From positions 1,178,001 through 1,242,000 of the forward strand of contig NZ_JAMTCJ010000002.1 of NCBI RefSeq assembly GCF_024171815.1: a DNA stretch of 64,000 bases. The letters run 5' to 3'. A program made the position numbers and the translations under genes. Source of the stretch: Williamsia maris (GTDB lineage: Bacteria; Actinomycetota; Actinomycetes; Mycobacteriales; Mycobacteriaceae). Below the pieces are notes generated by a model that was given only the letters and a program-made list of their open reading frames with translations, searched no databases and was not told where the DNA came from. Positions 1 to 8,305 of this stretch are shown in pieces (position 1 is the stretch's first letter; every line of letters begins with the position of its first letter).

Positions 1-1595
1 TTCTTCGACGATCGGTCCGAGAGGCCCTCGGCGAGGTCGAGTTGGCGCAGCACGCCGCGCAGCACCTCGTCGTCGATGCGGCCCGCGTCGCGTTCGTTGA
101 TGAACACCTCGCGCTGCACTTGCAGCAGCTCGGTACGCATCCGCCCGAACGCCACCGTGGGGCTCTCGCCGAGCTCCTCCTCGCCGCGGCCGAGTTCCTC
201 CCACGCGAGGTTCTTGCGTGATCGGATCCAACGCTGCAGGATCTGGACCTGCTCTTTCATGGCGTCGCTGTCGGGAATCTCCTCGGCCATCTCCTCGAGA
301 CGTTTCCCGGCCGCACGTCCGGCGCGGTCCTGCGCCGCGGCGAGCGCGAGCAGGTCGGTCCGTCGTTCGTCGCTGTGCACACCGAGGACCCGGATCAGCA
401 ACGGCAACGTCGTCCCCTGGATCAACAGCGTGCCGACCACCACGACGAACGTCAGGAAGATGATCTCGTCGCGCGCGGGGAACGGCATGTTGTCGTCGGT
501 GGTCAGCGGGATCGCGAACGCGGCGGCGAGGCTGACCACACCGCGCATGCCCGACCATGCGATGACGAAGACCGAACCGGGCGTCGGCGCCGGCTCGCGC
601 TCACGTATTCGGCGCGAGAGCAGCCGCGGCAGATACGTGGCCGGGAACATCCACACGATGCGCACGACGATCACCGTGGCCAGGACCGCGACGCCCGACC
701 AGATGATCACCCCGACCGAGCGGCCCTTCAGGCCGTCGAGCACCTCGGGGAGCTGCAGACCGATGAGCAGGAACACGAACGACTCGAGCATCACGTCGAT
801 CGAGCGCCATACGGCGTTGTCCTGTAGTCGCGTCGCGTAACCCTCACGCGCCGAGCGCTGGCCGAGATAGAGGCCGACCACGACGACGGCGATGACGCCC
901 GAGGCGTGCACCTCCTCGGCGACGAAGTAGGTCGCGAACGGGATCACGATGCCGAGCGCGGTCTCCATCGGCGGATCGGTGAGCCACTGGCGCACCTTGG
1001 CGATGACGACGCCCGCGACCAGTCCGACCAGCACGCCGCCGAACGCGGCCTCGGCGAAGAGCACGATGCCGCCCCATGCGGTGGTGGTGGCACCGACCGC
1101 AGCGCCCAGCGCCAGCCGGTAGGCGGTCAACGCGGTCGCGTCGTTGAGGAGGCTCTCGCCGCCGAGCAACGTCGTCATCCGACGCGGCAGGCCGAGTCGA
1201 CGACCGATGGCGGTGGCCGACACGGCGTCCGGGGGAGCGACGACAGCGCCGAGGACAAACGCCGCGGCCAGCGGCAGCTGGGGCAGCGACCAGTAGGCCA
1301 CGAACCCCACGACCACCGCGCTGAGCAGCGGCAGCGCGACCGCGAGCAGTCCGACCGCGCGCATGTTGCGGCGCAGTGCGACGTAGGAACTGTCCTGGGC
1401 GGCCGAGTACAGCAGGGGCGGCAGGATCACGAACAGCACGACGTCGGGGTCGAGTTCGGGGGTCGGCAGACCGGGGATCCAGCACACCCCGAGTCCGCAC
1501 AGGACCAGTACGAGCGGCGACGCGAACTGATATCGGCGCGACAGCGCGGCGATGGCCAACGACACCACGATGACGACGAGCAGAGCGGAATCCAC
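1..1595 (-). CDS. Na+/H+ antiporter, CPA1 family (3' end cut by window)
   Basis: Monovalent cation/proton antiporter of the inner membrane. The protein starts at a GTG (1595) behind an AGAGG-type ribosome binding site and begins with a membrane segment (SALLVVIVVSLAIAALS). About a dozen hydrophobic segments follow, with the family signature around VVAPPDAVSATAIGRRLG and, later, GMRGVVSLAAAFAIP. A charged cytoplasmic C-terminal tail (ALAAAQDRAGRAAGKRLEEM onward) begins about 390 residues in and continues past the window edge, so the end is missing. At least 531 codons are present, normal for the bacterial Na+/H+ exchangers of this family. It is divergent from the zinc-finger gene. Ion specificity cannot be read from the sequence. 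Confidence 0.88.
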   Translation of the reverse strand, partial: MDSALLVVIVVSLAIAALSRRYQFASPLVLVLCGLGVCWIPGLPTPELDPDVVLFVILPPLLYSAAQDSSYVALRRNMRAVGLLAVALPLLSAVVVGFVAYWSLPQLPLAAAFVLGAVVAPPDAVSATAIGRRLGLPRRMTTLLGGESLLNDATALTAYRLALGAAVGATTTAWGGIVLFAEAAFGGVLVGLVAGVVIAKVRQWLTDPPMETALGIVIPFATYFVAEEVHASGVIAVVVVGLYLGQRSAREGYATRLQDNAVWRSIDVMLESFVFLLIGLQLPEVLDGLKGRSVGVIIWSGVAVLATVIVVRIVWMFPATYLPRLLSRRIREREPAPTPGSVFVIAWSGMRGVVSLAAAFAIPLTTDDNMPFPARDEIIFLTFVVVVGTLLIQGTTLPLLIRVLGVHSDERRTDLLALAAAQDRAGRAAGKRLEEMAEEIPDSDAMKEQVQILQRWIRSRKNLAWEELGRGEEELGESPTVAFGRMRTELLQVQREVFINERDAGRIDDEVLRGVLRQLDLAEGLSDRSSK

Positions 1596-1707
1596 GAGTG
1601 CTGCCTCTCCATACGGCGACCGCTCGGACCCGGGGGTGGTCACCGGGTGGCCGAACCCGTCAAAGATACGGGACAATGGCGGAGTGCGATCTATCAGACG
1701 GTCGGTG

Positions 1708-2016
1708 ATGCACCGACTCATCAGCCCCAGCGATGTCGAGCCCGAGGGGTGCGACGACCTACGCGCCACGGCGGCCGATCCCGCGGACGACCCGATGCCG
1801 GGCCCGCAGAACGCGTGTCAGGGCTGTGCGGAGGAGGGCGTCGAGCACTGGGCGCATCTGCGACGCTGCCTGAGCTGCGGATACATCGGTTGCTGCGATT
1901 CGAGCCCGCGGAAGCACGCGACCGCCCACCACAAGTCCACCCACCACCCGGTGATGCGATCGGCGGAACCGGGCGAGACCTGGCGCTGGTGCTACGTGCA
2001 CGCGCAACTCGGATGA
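1708..2016 (+). CDS. UBP-type zinc finger protein
   Basis: Small 102-residue protein consisting almost wholly of a UBP-type zinc finger. Cys and His ligands are spaced as in that family: [16 protein letters not shown], then [12 protein letters not shown], ending WRWCYVH. In eukaryotes the domain binds ubiquitin C-termini; in actinobacteria its role is unknown and I infer none. The ATG at 1708 is chosen because homologues begin shortly before the finger; the open frame continues upstream into the antiporter promoter. The gene lies 10 bp before purT and may be cotranscribed with it. Confidence 0.72.
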   Translation: MHRLISPSDVEPEGCDDLRATAADPADDPMPGPQNACQGCAEEGVEHWAHLRRCLSCGYIGCCDSSPRKHATAHHKSTHHPVMRSAEPGETWRWCYVHAQLG

Positions 2017-2026
2017 CCCAGATCGG

Positions 2027-3742
2027 ATGACACCCGAACCCATGAACACTCCCGACGGACCGAAGGCGGGCCCGCCCCGTCCCGCGCCGCAGCCGCCCCG
2101 CCCTCCTGTGCGCCCGGGGCCGCCTCCCGGCCCGGCCCCCACGGGGATCTCGCCTCGGATCGGCACGCCGTTGTCGCCGTCCGCGACCCGCGTGATGCTG
2201 CTCGGTGCCGGTGAGCTCGGCAAGGAGGTGGTGATCGCGTTCCAGCGTCTGGGCGTCGAGGTCATCGCCGTCGATCGGTACCACAACGCGCCGGGCCATC
2301 AGGTCGCCCATCACGGCTTCGTCATGGACATGACCGATCCCGACGCGCTGCTCGGACTGATCGAGGACCAGCGCCCCGACTACGTCGTCCCGGAGATCGA
2401 GGCGATTGCCACCAGCGCACTGGTCGAGGCCGAGCGTCGCGGCATCACCGAGGTCATCCCCACCGCGCGGGCGACGTCGTTGACGATGAACCGCGAGGGG
2501 ATCCGCCGTCTGGCCGACGAACAGCTCGGCCTGCCGACGTCGGCGTACGCGTTCGCCGACTCACCCGAGCAGCTGGCCTCGGCCGCCGAGCGGGTCGGGT
2601 ACCCGTGCCTGGTGAAGCCGACGATGTCGTCGTCGGGCAAGGGGCAGTCGATGCTCCGCGGCCCCGAGGATCTCGACGCGGCGTGGCAGACCGCCGCATC
2701 CGGCGCGCGGGTGTCCGGCGGGCGGGTCATCGTCGAGGGTTTCGTCGACTTCGACTACGAGATAACACTTCTGACCGTGCGTGCGGTCGATCCGGCGACG
2801 GGCCGACTCACGACGCACTTCTGCGCGCCCATCGGGCACCGACAGGAACGTGGCGACTACGTCGAGAGCTGGCAGCCGCAGGCGATGAGCGCGGCCGCCC
2901 ACGGTGCGGCGATGTCGATCGCCGCTCGGATCGCGACCGCTCTGGGTGACGGAAAGCTCGGTGGCCGCGGCGTTTTCGGCGTCGAGATGTTCGTCAAGGG
3001 TGACGACGTCTACTTCTCCGAGGTCAGCCCGCGTCCACACGACACCGGTCTGGTCACCCTGGCGACGCAGCGACTCTCCGAGTTCGAGATGCACGCGCGT
3101 GCCATTCTCGGGCTGCCCGTCGACGTCACCCTGGCCAGCCCCGGAGCGTCGGCTGTCATCTACGGCGGTCGCGACGAACAGGGGATCGCGTTCGAGAACG
3201 TCGCTGCGGCACTGACGATTCCGGAGACCGACATCCGTCTGTTCGGCAAGCCGGAGAGCTACCAGCGACGTCGCATGGGCGTGGTCGTGGCCACGGCCGA
3301 CGACGTCAACGGCGCCCGTCGTCGCGCCACCGACGCGGCCGCCCTGGTGCGCCCGATCAGCGGTGTGCGTCCCCCGGCCCCGTCCGCACCGCCGGTGTCG
3401 GCGACGGCGACGACCACCGCGACCCATCGGCCGCCCCCGCCCGCACAGCCGCCCGCCCCGGCCACCGACCGGATCTCGGTCGAGATGATCGCCCGGCGGG
3501 CCCAGGCCGGTGACCCGCCCCGTGTCGATCCTCCCCGTCCCGATCCCGCCCGGTCCGATGCTGACGGCACGTCCGACGCCGCCGACGCACCAGTCGAACG
3601 GACGGACCGTCCCGCCGATCGTGCCGATCAGCCGACCGAGCGCTCCGAGCTGCCCCGGTGGGACGACGACGAGGACGCCGCGACCGAACCGACCGACACC
3701 GACGAGGACATCTCGTCGGGTCGCATCAGCGTGGAGAAGTAG
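2027..3742 (+). CDS. purT: formate-dependent GAR transformylase PurT with long disordered tail
   Basis: Phosphoribosylglycinamide formyltransferase 2, the ATP- and formate-dependent route for the third step of de novo purine synthesis. The N-terminal preATP-grasp fold starts near residue 47 ([20 protein letters not shown]). ATP-grasp features follow ([15 protein letters not shown], then [24 protein letters not shown]). PurT is usually about 390-400 residues; this protein has 571. The surplus is a Pro-rich N-terminal leader of about 45 residues and a Pro/Asp/Arg-rich tail of about 130 residues that looks disordered and contains two related peptides (TDRISVEMI and SGRISVEK). Start could be 2027 or the ATG at 2042. 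The DUF456 gene follows 3 bp later, so the two probably share a transcript. Confidence 0.92.
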   Translation: MTPEPMNTPDGPKAGPPRPAPQPPRPPVRPGPPPGPAPTGISPRIGTPLSPSATRVMLLGAGELGKEVVIAFQRLGVEVIAVDRYHNAPGHQVAHHGFVMDMTDPDALLGLIEDQRPDYVVPEIEAIATSALVEAERRGITEVIPTARATSLTMNREGIRRLADEQLGLPTSAYAFADSPEQLASAAERVGYPCLVKPTMSSSGKGQSMLRGPEDLDAAWQTAASGARVSGGRVIVEGFVDFDYEITLLTVRAVDPATGRLTTHFCAPIGHRQERGDYVESWQPQAMSAAAHGAAMSIAARIATALGDGKLGGRGVFGVEMFVKGDDVYFSEVSPRPHDTGLVTLATQRLSEFEMHARAILGLPVDVTLASPGASAVIYGGRDEQGIAFENVAAALTIPETDIRLFGKPESYQRRRMGVVVATADDVNGARRRATDAAALVRPISGVRPPAPSAPPVSATATTTATHRPPPPAQPPAPATDRISVEMIARRAQAGDPPRVDPPRPDPARSDADGTSDAADAPVERTDRPADRADQPTERSELPRWDDDEDAATEPTDTDEDISSGRISVEK

Positions 3743-3745
3743 CCT

Positions 3746-4225
3746 GTGTCGGCGGTCGGTGAGCTGCTGATCGCCCTGGTGATCCTGATCGGGCTGGTGG
3801 GGACGATCGTCCCGATGCTGCCCGGCCCGTCGTTGGTGCTGGCCGCCATCGCCATCTGGGCGATCTTCGTCGGTGGGTGGGCGTGGGCGGTCGTCGTCGG
3901 CGCTGCCGTGCTCATCGTCGGCGCCGCGGTGCTGAAGTATCTCGTCGCCGGCCGGTCGATGAAGCGGTCGGGAATCTCGAACCGGACGGTCCTCATCGGT
4001 GGACTGGTGGGCATCGTCGGATTCTTCGTCATCCCGGTGATCGGTCTGCCGATCGGGTTCCTGGCGGGTGCGTTCGTCGCCGAGTGGGCCCGCGATCAGG
4101 ACGTGCGGGCCGGGTGGAGGGGTGCGCTCGCGGCGATGCGGGCCGCCGGGGTGGCCATCCTCATCGAGCTGACGGCGTCACTCTTCGCCGCCGCCGGATG
4201 GCTCACCGGCGCGATAGCCCTCTGA
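3746..4225 (+). CDS. DUF456 membrane protein
   Basis: A 159-residue inner-membrane protein of the DUF456 family, with four to five hydrophobic segments. The typical sequence LVGTIVPMLPGPSLVLAAIAIWA lies in the first 45 residues, and a Gly-rich segment (IGGLVGIVGFFVIPVIGLPIGFLAGAF) follows the cytoplasmic loop KYLVAGRSMKRSG. Starts with GTG, 3 bp after the purT stop. No catalytic motif is visible and function is unknown. Convergent with the siderophore transporter operon across repeat array A. Confidence 0.75.
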   Translation: MSAVGELLIALVILIGLVGTIVPMLPGPSLVLAAIAIWAIFVGGWAWAVVVGAAVLIVGAAVLKYLVAGRSMKRSGISNRTVLIGGLVGIVGFFVIPVIGLPIGFLAGAFVAEWARDQDVRAGWRGALAAMRAAGVAILIELTASLFAAAGWLTGAIAL

Positions 4226-4441
4226 CGCCACGGCGCCAGTTGGGCACGTACGCCCATCACTTGGGCACGTAAACACGTCGACTGGGCGGATACGGACAAC
4301 TCTGACCACCGCGACCGCCGGATGAACGGGTGCAGGTGCCCAACTGGCGGTGTTACGTGCCCAACTGGCGTGTTTACGTGCCCCAACTGACGGTGTTAGG
4401 TGCCCAACTGGCGTGTTCACGTGCCCAACTGGCGGGTGGGG
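4226..4441. repeat. intergenic repeat array A (TTACGTGCCCAACTGGCG family)
   Basis: Non-coding gap between two convergent genes, filled with short repeats. Inverted-orientation copies (GCCAGTTGGGCACGTA) sit at 4235-4250 and 4261-4272. Five copies in the other orientation (ACGTGCCCAACTGGCG and variants) sit at 4336-4349, 4354-4370, 4374-4392, 4398-4413 and 4419-4434, about 21 bp apart. The two orientations are complementary, so a transcript from either side could fold into a large stem. The same family recurs at 16.1 kb. A role as bidirectional terminator or REP-like element is inference. Confidence 0.85.
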
Positions 4442-5266
4442 TCAGCGACCGGATCGGCCGACCGGGACGATCAGCGGACCACCCGACACCGGGTCGGTGA
4501 GCACCATCGACTGCAGACCGAACGCGGCGTCGAGCAACTCGGGCGTGATGACGTCGCGCGGGGCGCCCTCGCGGATGATGGCCCCGTCGCGCATGACCAC
4601 CAGTGAATCGCTGTAGCGCGCAGCCAGGTTCAGGTCGTGCAGCACCATCACGACCGTCTTGCCGTGCTCGGCGCTGAGGTCGTTGACGAGGTCGAGCACG
4701 TCGACGGCGTGAGCGAGGTCGAGGAACGTCGTCGGCTCGTCGAGCATCACCAGATCGGTCTCCTGGGCCAGGGTCAACGCGATCCACACGCGCTGACGCT
4801 GACCGCCCGACAGCGAGTCGACCGCACGGTCGGCCAACTCGGTGGTCGACGTCAGATCCAGTGCGTGCGCGACCGCCTTCTCGTCGTCGCGCGACCACTG
4901 CCGATACCAGGACTGATGCGGGTGGCGTCCGCGGGAGACGAGGTCGATGACCGTGAGACCCTGCGGCGCAACGGGATTCTGCGGCAACAACCCCAACGTC
5001 CTGGCGACGTCTTTGGACTTGCGGGAGGCTATGTCGGCGCCGTCGAGGATGACTGTCCCGGCGCGCGGGGTCAGCAGACGGCCCAGGGTGCGCAACAGCG
5101 TCGACTTCCCGCAGCCGTTCGGCCCGATGACGGTGGTGACCTGGCCGGTGGGGATGGTGACGTCGAGGTCGGTGATCACCGGGTCCGCGGCGTAGCCGAC
5201 GGTCAGTCCCGACGCAGAGAGACGGTCGGCCGGTGCCGACGTGTCGTGCGTGTCGACGGTGTTCAT
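4442..5266 (-). CDS. iron-siderophore ABC transporter ATP-binding protein
   Basis: A 274-residue ATPase of the FecE/FepC type that powers ferric-siderophore uptake. Visible motifs are Walker A GPNGCGKST, Q-loop LLPQNP, signature LSGGQRQRVWIA, Walker B DLVMLDEPT and switch HDLN. The ATG at 5266 overlaps the upstream permease stop by 4 bp (ATGA), which sets the start although the frame stays open further upstream. Last gene of a three-gene operon with two permeases. No substrate-binding protein lies in this operon; one is encoded at 12.1-13.1 kb. Ends at repeat array A. Confidence 0.93.
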   Translation of the reverse strand: MNTVDTHDTSAPADRLSASGLTVGYAADPVITDLDVTIPTGQVTTVIGPNGCGKSTLLRTLGRLLTPRAGTVILDGADIASRKSKDVARTLGLLPQNPVAPQGLTVIDLVSRGRHPHQSWYRQWSRDDEKAVAHALDLTSTTELADRAVDSLSGGQRQRVWIALTLAQETDLVMLDEPTTFLDLAHAVDVLDLVNDLSAEHGKTVVMVLHDLNLAARYSDSLVVMRDGAIIREGAPRDVITPELLDAAFGLQSMVLTDPVSGGPLIVPVGRSGR

Positions 5267-6369
5267 GCGGACGCCTTTCGCGATACGGCGATCATCAGAT
5301 AGATCAGGAACGGCCCGCCGACGCCCGCGGTCACGACACCGACGGGGATGCCGTCGGGCAGCCAGTGCCTGCACAGCAGATCGCCACCGACGACGAGGAC
5401 CGCGCCGATCAGCCCGCTCACCACCGGCGGCGGGGTCGCCACGCGGGCGATGCGTAGCGCGATCTGCGGGGCGAGCAGGGCGACGAACGCGATCGGTCCG
5501 GCGGCCGAGACGCAGATCGCCGCCATCGCGACCGCGACGACGAGACCGAGGGCCGAGACGGCGTCGGCGCGGACGCCGAGCCCCTGGGCCATGTCCCGGC
5601 CCAGGCTCAGCGTCGACATCGCGCGGTTGACGAACCCCAACACGACCGCGGCGACGGCCAGCGTGATCGCCACCGGCACCACCGACGACCACGACGCGTC
5701 CGAGACCGACCCGACCAGCCAGCGCTGGGCCCGACCGACGTCGTTGATCGCCGCGCGGGTCAGCGCGTATCCCGTCAGGGCCTGGAACACCCAGGTCAGG
5801 GCGACTCCGATCAGCACTAGCCGGAACGCGTCGATCCCGCCCCGCCAGGCCAGCAGGTACATCAGACCGGCGGCCAGGGTGCCGCCGACGAGCGCGGCGG
5901 CCGGGATGCCGATGTCGGCGAACCACGATCCCCAGCTCGAGCCGAACGCGATGGCGGCGACCGCGGCGGTGCTGGCGCCCGCGGTGATGCCGAGGACGTC
6001 GGGCGTCGCCAGCGGGTTGCGGGCGATGGTCTGCGTGAGCGCGCCGGAGGCGCCGAATCCGATGCCGACGAGGACGGAGATCAGCGCGCGGGGCAGCGCG
6101 ACGTCGAAGACGACGACGTTCTCCACCCGGGTGCCGCCGCCGAGCAGGATGCGGCCGACGTCGAGGGGGCTGAGCGGGTAGTCACCGGTGCCGACGCTCA
6201 ACGCGAACAACACCAGCGCGACGACGGCGGTCACCAGACCGACCGCGACCACCCGCGGTCGCACGATGAACGACGCCGACCCCACCCGGAGCACGCTGCG
6301 CCGCAACGACGATCGCACCTCCTCGACCGGCGGTGCGGCCGAGGTGCGGTCGGCCGCGGTCGCGCTCAC
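5263..6369 (-). CDS. FecCD-family siderophore permease
   Basis: A 368-residue polytopic permease of the BtuC/FecCD family. A hydrophilic leader of about 35 residues is followed by roughly ten hydrophobic segments. Family features are LPRALISVLVGIGFGASGALTQ, RNPLATPDVLGITAGAS and, near the end, CVSAAGPIAFVALLAPQIALR, the region contacting the ATPase. It starts at a GTG overlapping the stop of the upstream permease (GTGA) and ends overlapping the ATPase start. With the neighbouring permease it should form the heterodimeric channel. Confidence 0.93.
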   Translation of the reverse strand: MSATAADRTSAAPPVEEVRSSLRRSVLRVGSASFIVRPRVVAVGLVTAVVALVLFALSVGTGDYPLSPLDVGRILLGGGTRVENVVVFDVALPRALISVLVGIGFGASGALTQTIARNPLATPDVLGITAGASTAAVAAIAFGSSWGSWFADIGIPAAALVGGTLAAGLMYLLAWRGGIDAFRLVLIGVALTWVFQALTGYALTRAAINDVGRAQRWLVGSVSDASWSSVVPVAITLAVAAVVLGFVNRAMSTLSLGRDMAQGLGVRADAVSALGLVVAVAMAAICVSAAGPIAFVALLAPQIALRIARVATPPPVVSGLIGAVLVVGGDLLCRHWLPDGIPVGVVTAGVGGPFLIYLMIAVSRKASA

Positions 6370-7394
6370 ACCGCCACCAGACGTCGAGCCCGCACGAGCT
6401 TGATCAGGAACGGCGCCCCCAGCACGGCCAACACCACGCCCGCCTGGATCTCACCGGGACGCGCGATGACGCGGCCGATGACGTCGGAGAGGAGCAGCAT
6501 GATGGCGCCGAGCAGCGCCGAGTACGGGACCACCCAGCGGTAGTCGGGGCCGACGATGAACCGCGCCAGGTGCGGGACGACGAGGCCGAGGAACACGATC
6601 GGGCCGCATGCCGCGGTGGCCGCGCCGGCCAGCAGGGTGATCGCGGCGATGCCGACGACGCGCACCACCGCGATCCGCGATCCGAGCGAGCGGCTCATGT
6701 CGTCGCCGAGGCTGAGCACGTTGAGGAAGAAGCCGCTGCCGAGAGCGAGCACCAGGCCGATCGCGATGAAGGGGGCCGCCGCGTAGAGGACGTCGGTGCC
6801 GCGCCCGGTCACCGACCCGACGTTCCAGAACCGCCACGCGTCCAGCGACGCGGTGTCGGTGAGGACGATCGCCGAGGTGATCGCCAGCAACATCGCCGAC
6901 AGGCCGGTGCCCGCGAGGACCAAGGTGATCGGCGACGAGCCGCGGGTCATCGCGGCGGCACCGAACACCAGACCGGCGGCCACGACCGCCCCGAGCAGTC
7001 CGAAGCCCATGTACTCGATGGGGGTGCTGATGCCGAGCAGGTAGACGCCCGCGACCACCGCGCAGGCCGCGCCTGCGTTGACGCCGAGCAGTCCGGGGTC
7101 GGCCAGGGGGTTGCGGGTGTGCGCCTGCGTGAGGGCTCCGGCGGCGCCGATGGCCAGCCCGACGACCACGCCGAGTGCGGTCCGCGGGATGCGCAGGTCG
7201 CGCACGATGCCGACGACGTCACGGGCGGCGTCCTGTGGGGCGAACAACGCGTCCCACACCTCGCCGAGGCCCAGTGCGCGTGACCCGATCGCGATGGACG
7301 CGACCACGAGAGCGAGCAGTACGACCACGAGTGCGACGACACCGGTGGTGCGTCGGCGGGGGACCGCGGAGGACAATCGACTGCTCGCTTTCAC
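6366..7394 (-). CDS. FecCD-family siderophore permease, first gene of operon
   Basis: A 342-residue FecCD permease paralogous to the downstream gene, with the same landmarks: IPRTALGVVVGLAIGAAGALTQ, RNPLADPGLLGVNAGA and CGPIVFLGLVVPHLARFIVGPD. It has about ten membrane segments. GTG start at 7394. First gene of the operon: an IdeR-like iron box lies just upstream, and the next gene (small secreted protein) is divergent. Substrate is probably a ferric siderophore; which one is not evident. Confidence 0.92.
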   Translation of the reverse strand: MKASSRLSSAVPRRRTTGVVALVVVLLALVVASIAIGSRALGLGEVWDALFAPQDAARDVVGIVRDLRIPRTALGVVVGLAIGAAGALTQAHTRNPLADPGLLGVNAGAACAVVAGVYLLGISTPIEYMGFGLLGAVVAAGLVFGAAAMTRGSSPITLVLAGTGLSAMLLAITSAIVLTDTASLDAWRFWNVGSVTGRGTDVLYAAAPFIAIGLVLALGSGFFLNVLSLGDDMSRSLGSRIAVVRVVGIAAITLLAGAATAACGPIVFLGLVVPHLARFIVGPDYRWVVPYSALLGAIMLLLSDVIGRVIARPGEIQAGVVLAVLGAPFLIKLVRARRLVAV

Positions 7395-7408
7395 ACCCCG
7401 TTCGGGGT

Positions 7409-7427
7409 CTCGGCAAGGGTACCCTAA
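7409..7427 (-). promoter_or_regulatory. candidate IdeR/DmdR iron box
   Basis: On the minus strand TTAGGGTACCCTTGCC (7412-7427) resembles the IdeR iron box TTAGGTTAGGCTAACCTAA at about 11 of 17 positions, with a palindromic GGGTACCC core. It lies 15-33 bp upstream of the first permease start, where repression by iron-loaded IdeR would act. The match is partial, so this is a candidate only. Confidence 0.45.
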
Positions 7428-7581
7428 GTAACAATTTGGCGATCATTGGTAACCGATTTGCTCGATTCACCGATGCAATCGGTAGCCGTGCATTGCACTT
7501 GAGACGTAGCGGATTGGCCGTGACGTCGACAACGGGCGGCTGATTCGACCAACGACGGCTGATGGAGAAGGTGGGACACCC

Positions 7582-7974
7582 ATGAAGATGAACGTGCACA
7601 ACCTCAAGCGTGTGGCGGCTGCGACCCTGGCGACGGCCGCGGTCGGCACCGCCGGGATCATCGGCGCGGCCCCGGCCAACGCCGTGGCTCCGCCGGAGCT
7701 GCGCCTGACCGGTGTGGTCTATTGCGACAGGACCGAATTCGTGGGCACCCTGGTCCGCTCGATGACCGCAACCAACGTCGGCGGAGTGACGATGCGCAAC
7801 ACGACGTTGCAGGAGTTCAACGGCCAGCGTCGCTTCTCCGCCGCGCTCAAGCCGGGCGAGCGACTCAACATCACCACCAAGCAGCGCGGCTGCTTCCCGT
7901 CGTCGATCAGCGGTTACACGATCTCCGACATCCGCGAGAACGTCTTCGACAACATCGGCTACTACCGCAACTGA
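7582..7974 (+). CDS. small secreted protein of unknown function
   Basis: A 130-residue protein with a clear Sec signal peptide: MKMNVHNLKR, a hydrophobic Ala/Gly stretch and a probable cleavage after APANA near residue 34. The mature part is about 95 residues with two cysteines (VVYCDR, QRGCFP) that could form a disulfide. It has a beta-rich look similar to other small exported actinobacterial proteins. Preceded by GGAGAAGG, a good ribosome binding site. Family not recognised. A strong hairpin terminator follows at 8014. Confidence 0.7.
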   Translation: MKMNVHNLKRVAAATLATAAVGTAGIIGAAPANAVAPPELRLTGVVYCDRTEFVGTLVRSMTATNVGGVTMRNTTLQEFNGQRRFSAALKPGERLNITTKQRGCFPSSISGYTISDIRENVFDNIGYYRN

Positions 7975-8305
7975 CGCTCCTCAGCCCAGACACGAACGGC
8001 CCTGACACGAACGGCGGCGATCCCCGAGAGGGGGTCGCCGCTGTTGCTTTGCGTCGCACCTGCGCGGTCGGTCTCTGGAGCGATGTGACGACAATGACTC
8101 GGGTTTGTACAGCAGGACTCGCCCGCTGCTGAGTTGTGGTCGCCTGTCAGCTCTCCCCTGGACGGCGCAGTTTAAATCGTTGAGTGAGGTCGGACAAACC
8201 TGCTCATCGCCGGCGCCCGCTCGCCCTTACCTCGCGATACCGCTAGTTCTATACGCCGCGCCAACGATGCGCGGTGTCCTCCGCCAGGAGCGGCTAGGTG
8301 CAAAG
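7975..8305. other. non-coding stretch at the left edge of the AT-rich cassette
   Basis: 331 bp without a convincing gene. It starts with two copies of GACACGAACGGC (7989-8013) and the terminator at 8014-8041. Base composition shifts from about 8100 onward toward AT-richer sequence (for example AGTTTAAATCGTTG near 8170). The frame of the ATPase gene stays open back to 8105, but its upstream part lacks family similarity. The promoter of the cassette should lie here; I see no clear -35/-10 pair. Confidence 0.5.
8014..8041 (+). terminator. hairpin terminator with GNRA loop
   Basis: A 12-bp stem: GCGGCGATCCCC (8014-8025) pairs with GGGGGTCGCCGC (8030-8041), with one T-G wobble and loop GAGA. It is followed by CTGTTGCTTTG, a weak T-rich tail. 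Lies 40 bp past the secreted-protein stop. Confidence 0.72.

Noticed and set aside
1427-1612. Alternative minus-strand frame beginning with ATG at the antiporter start
   Set aside because: It is out of frame with the transmembrane protein starting at GTG 1595 and has no membrane or family features.
4226-4441. Array A as a CRISPR array
   Set aside because: Repeats are about 15-18 bp with 3-8 bp spacers, orientation changes within the array, and no cas genes are near.
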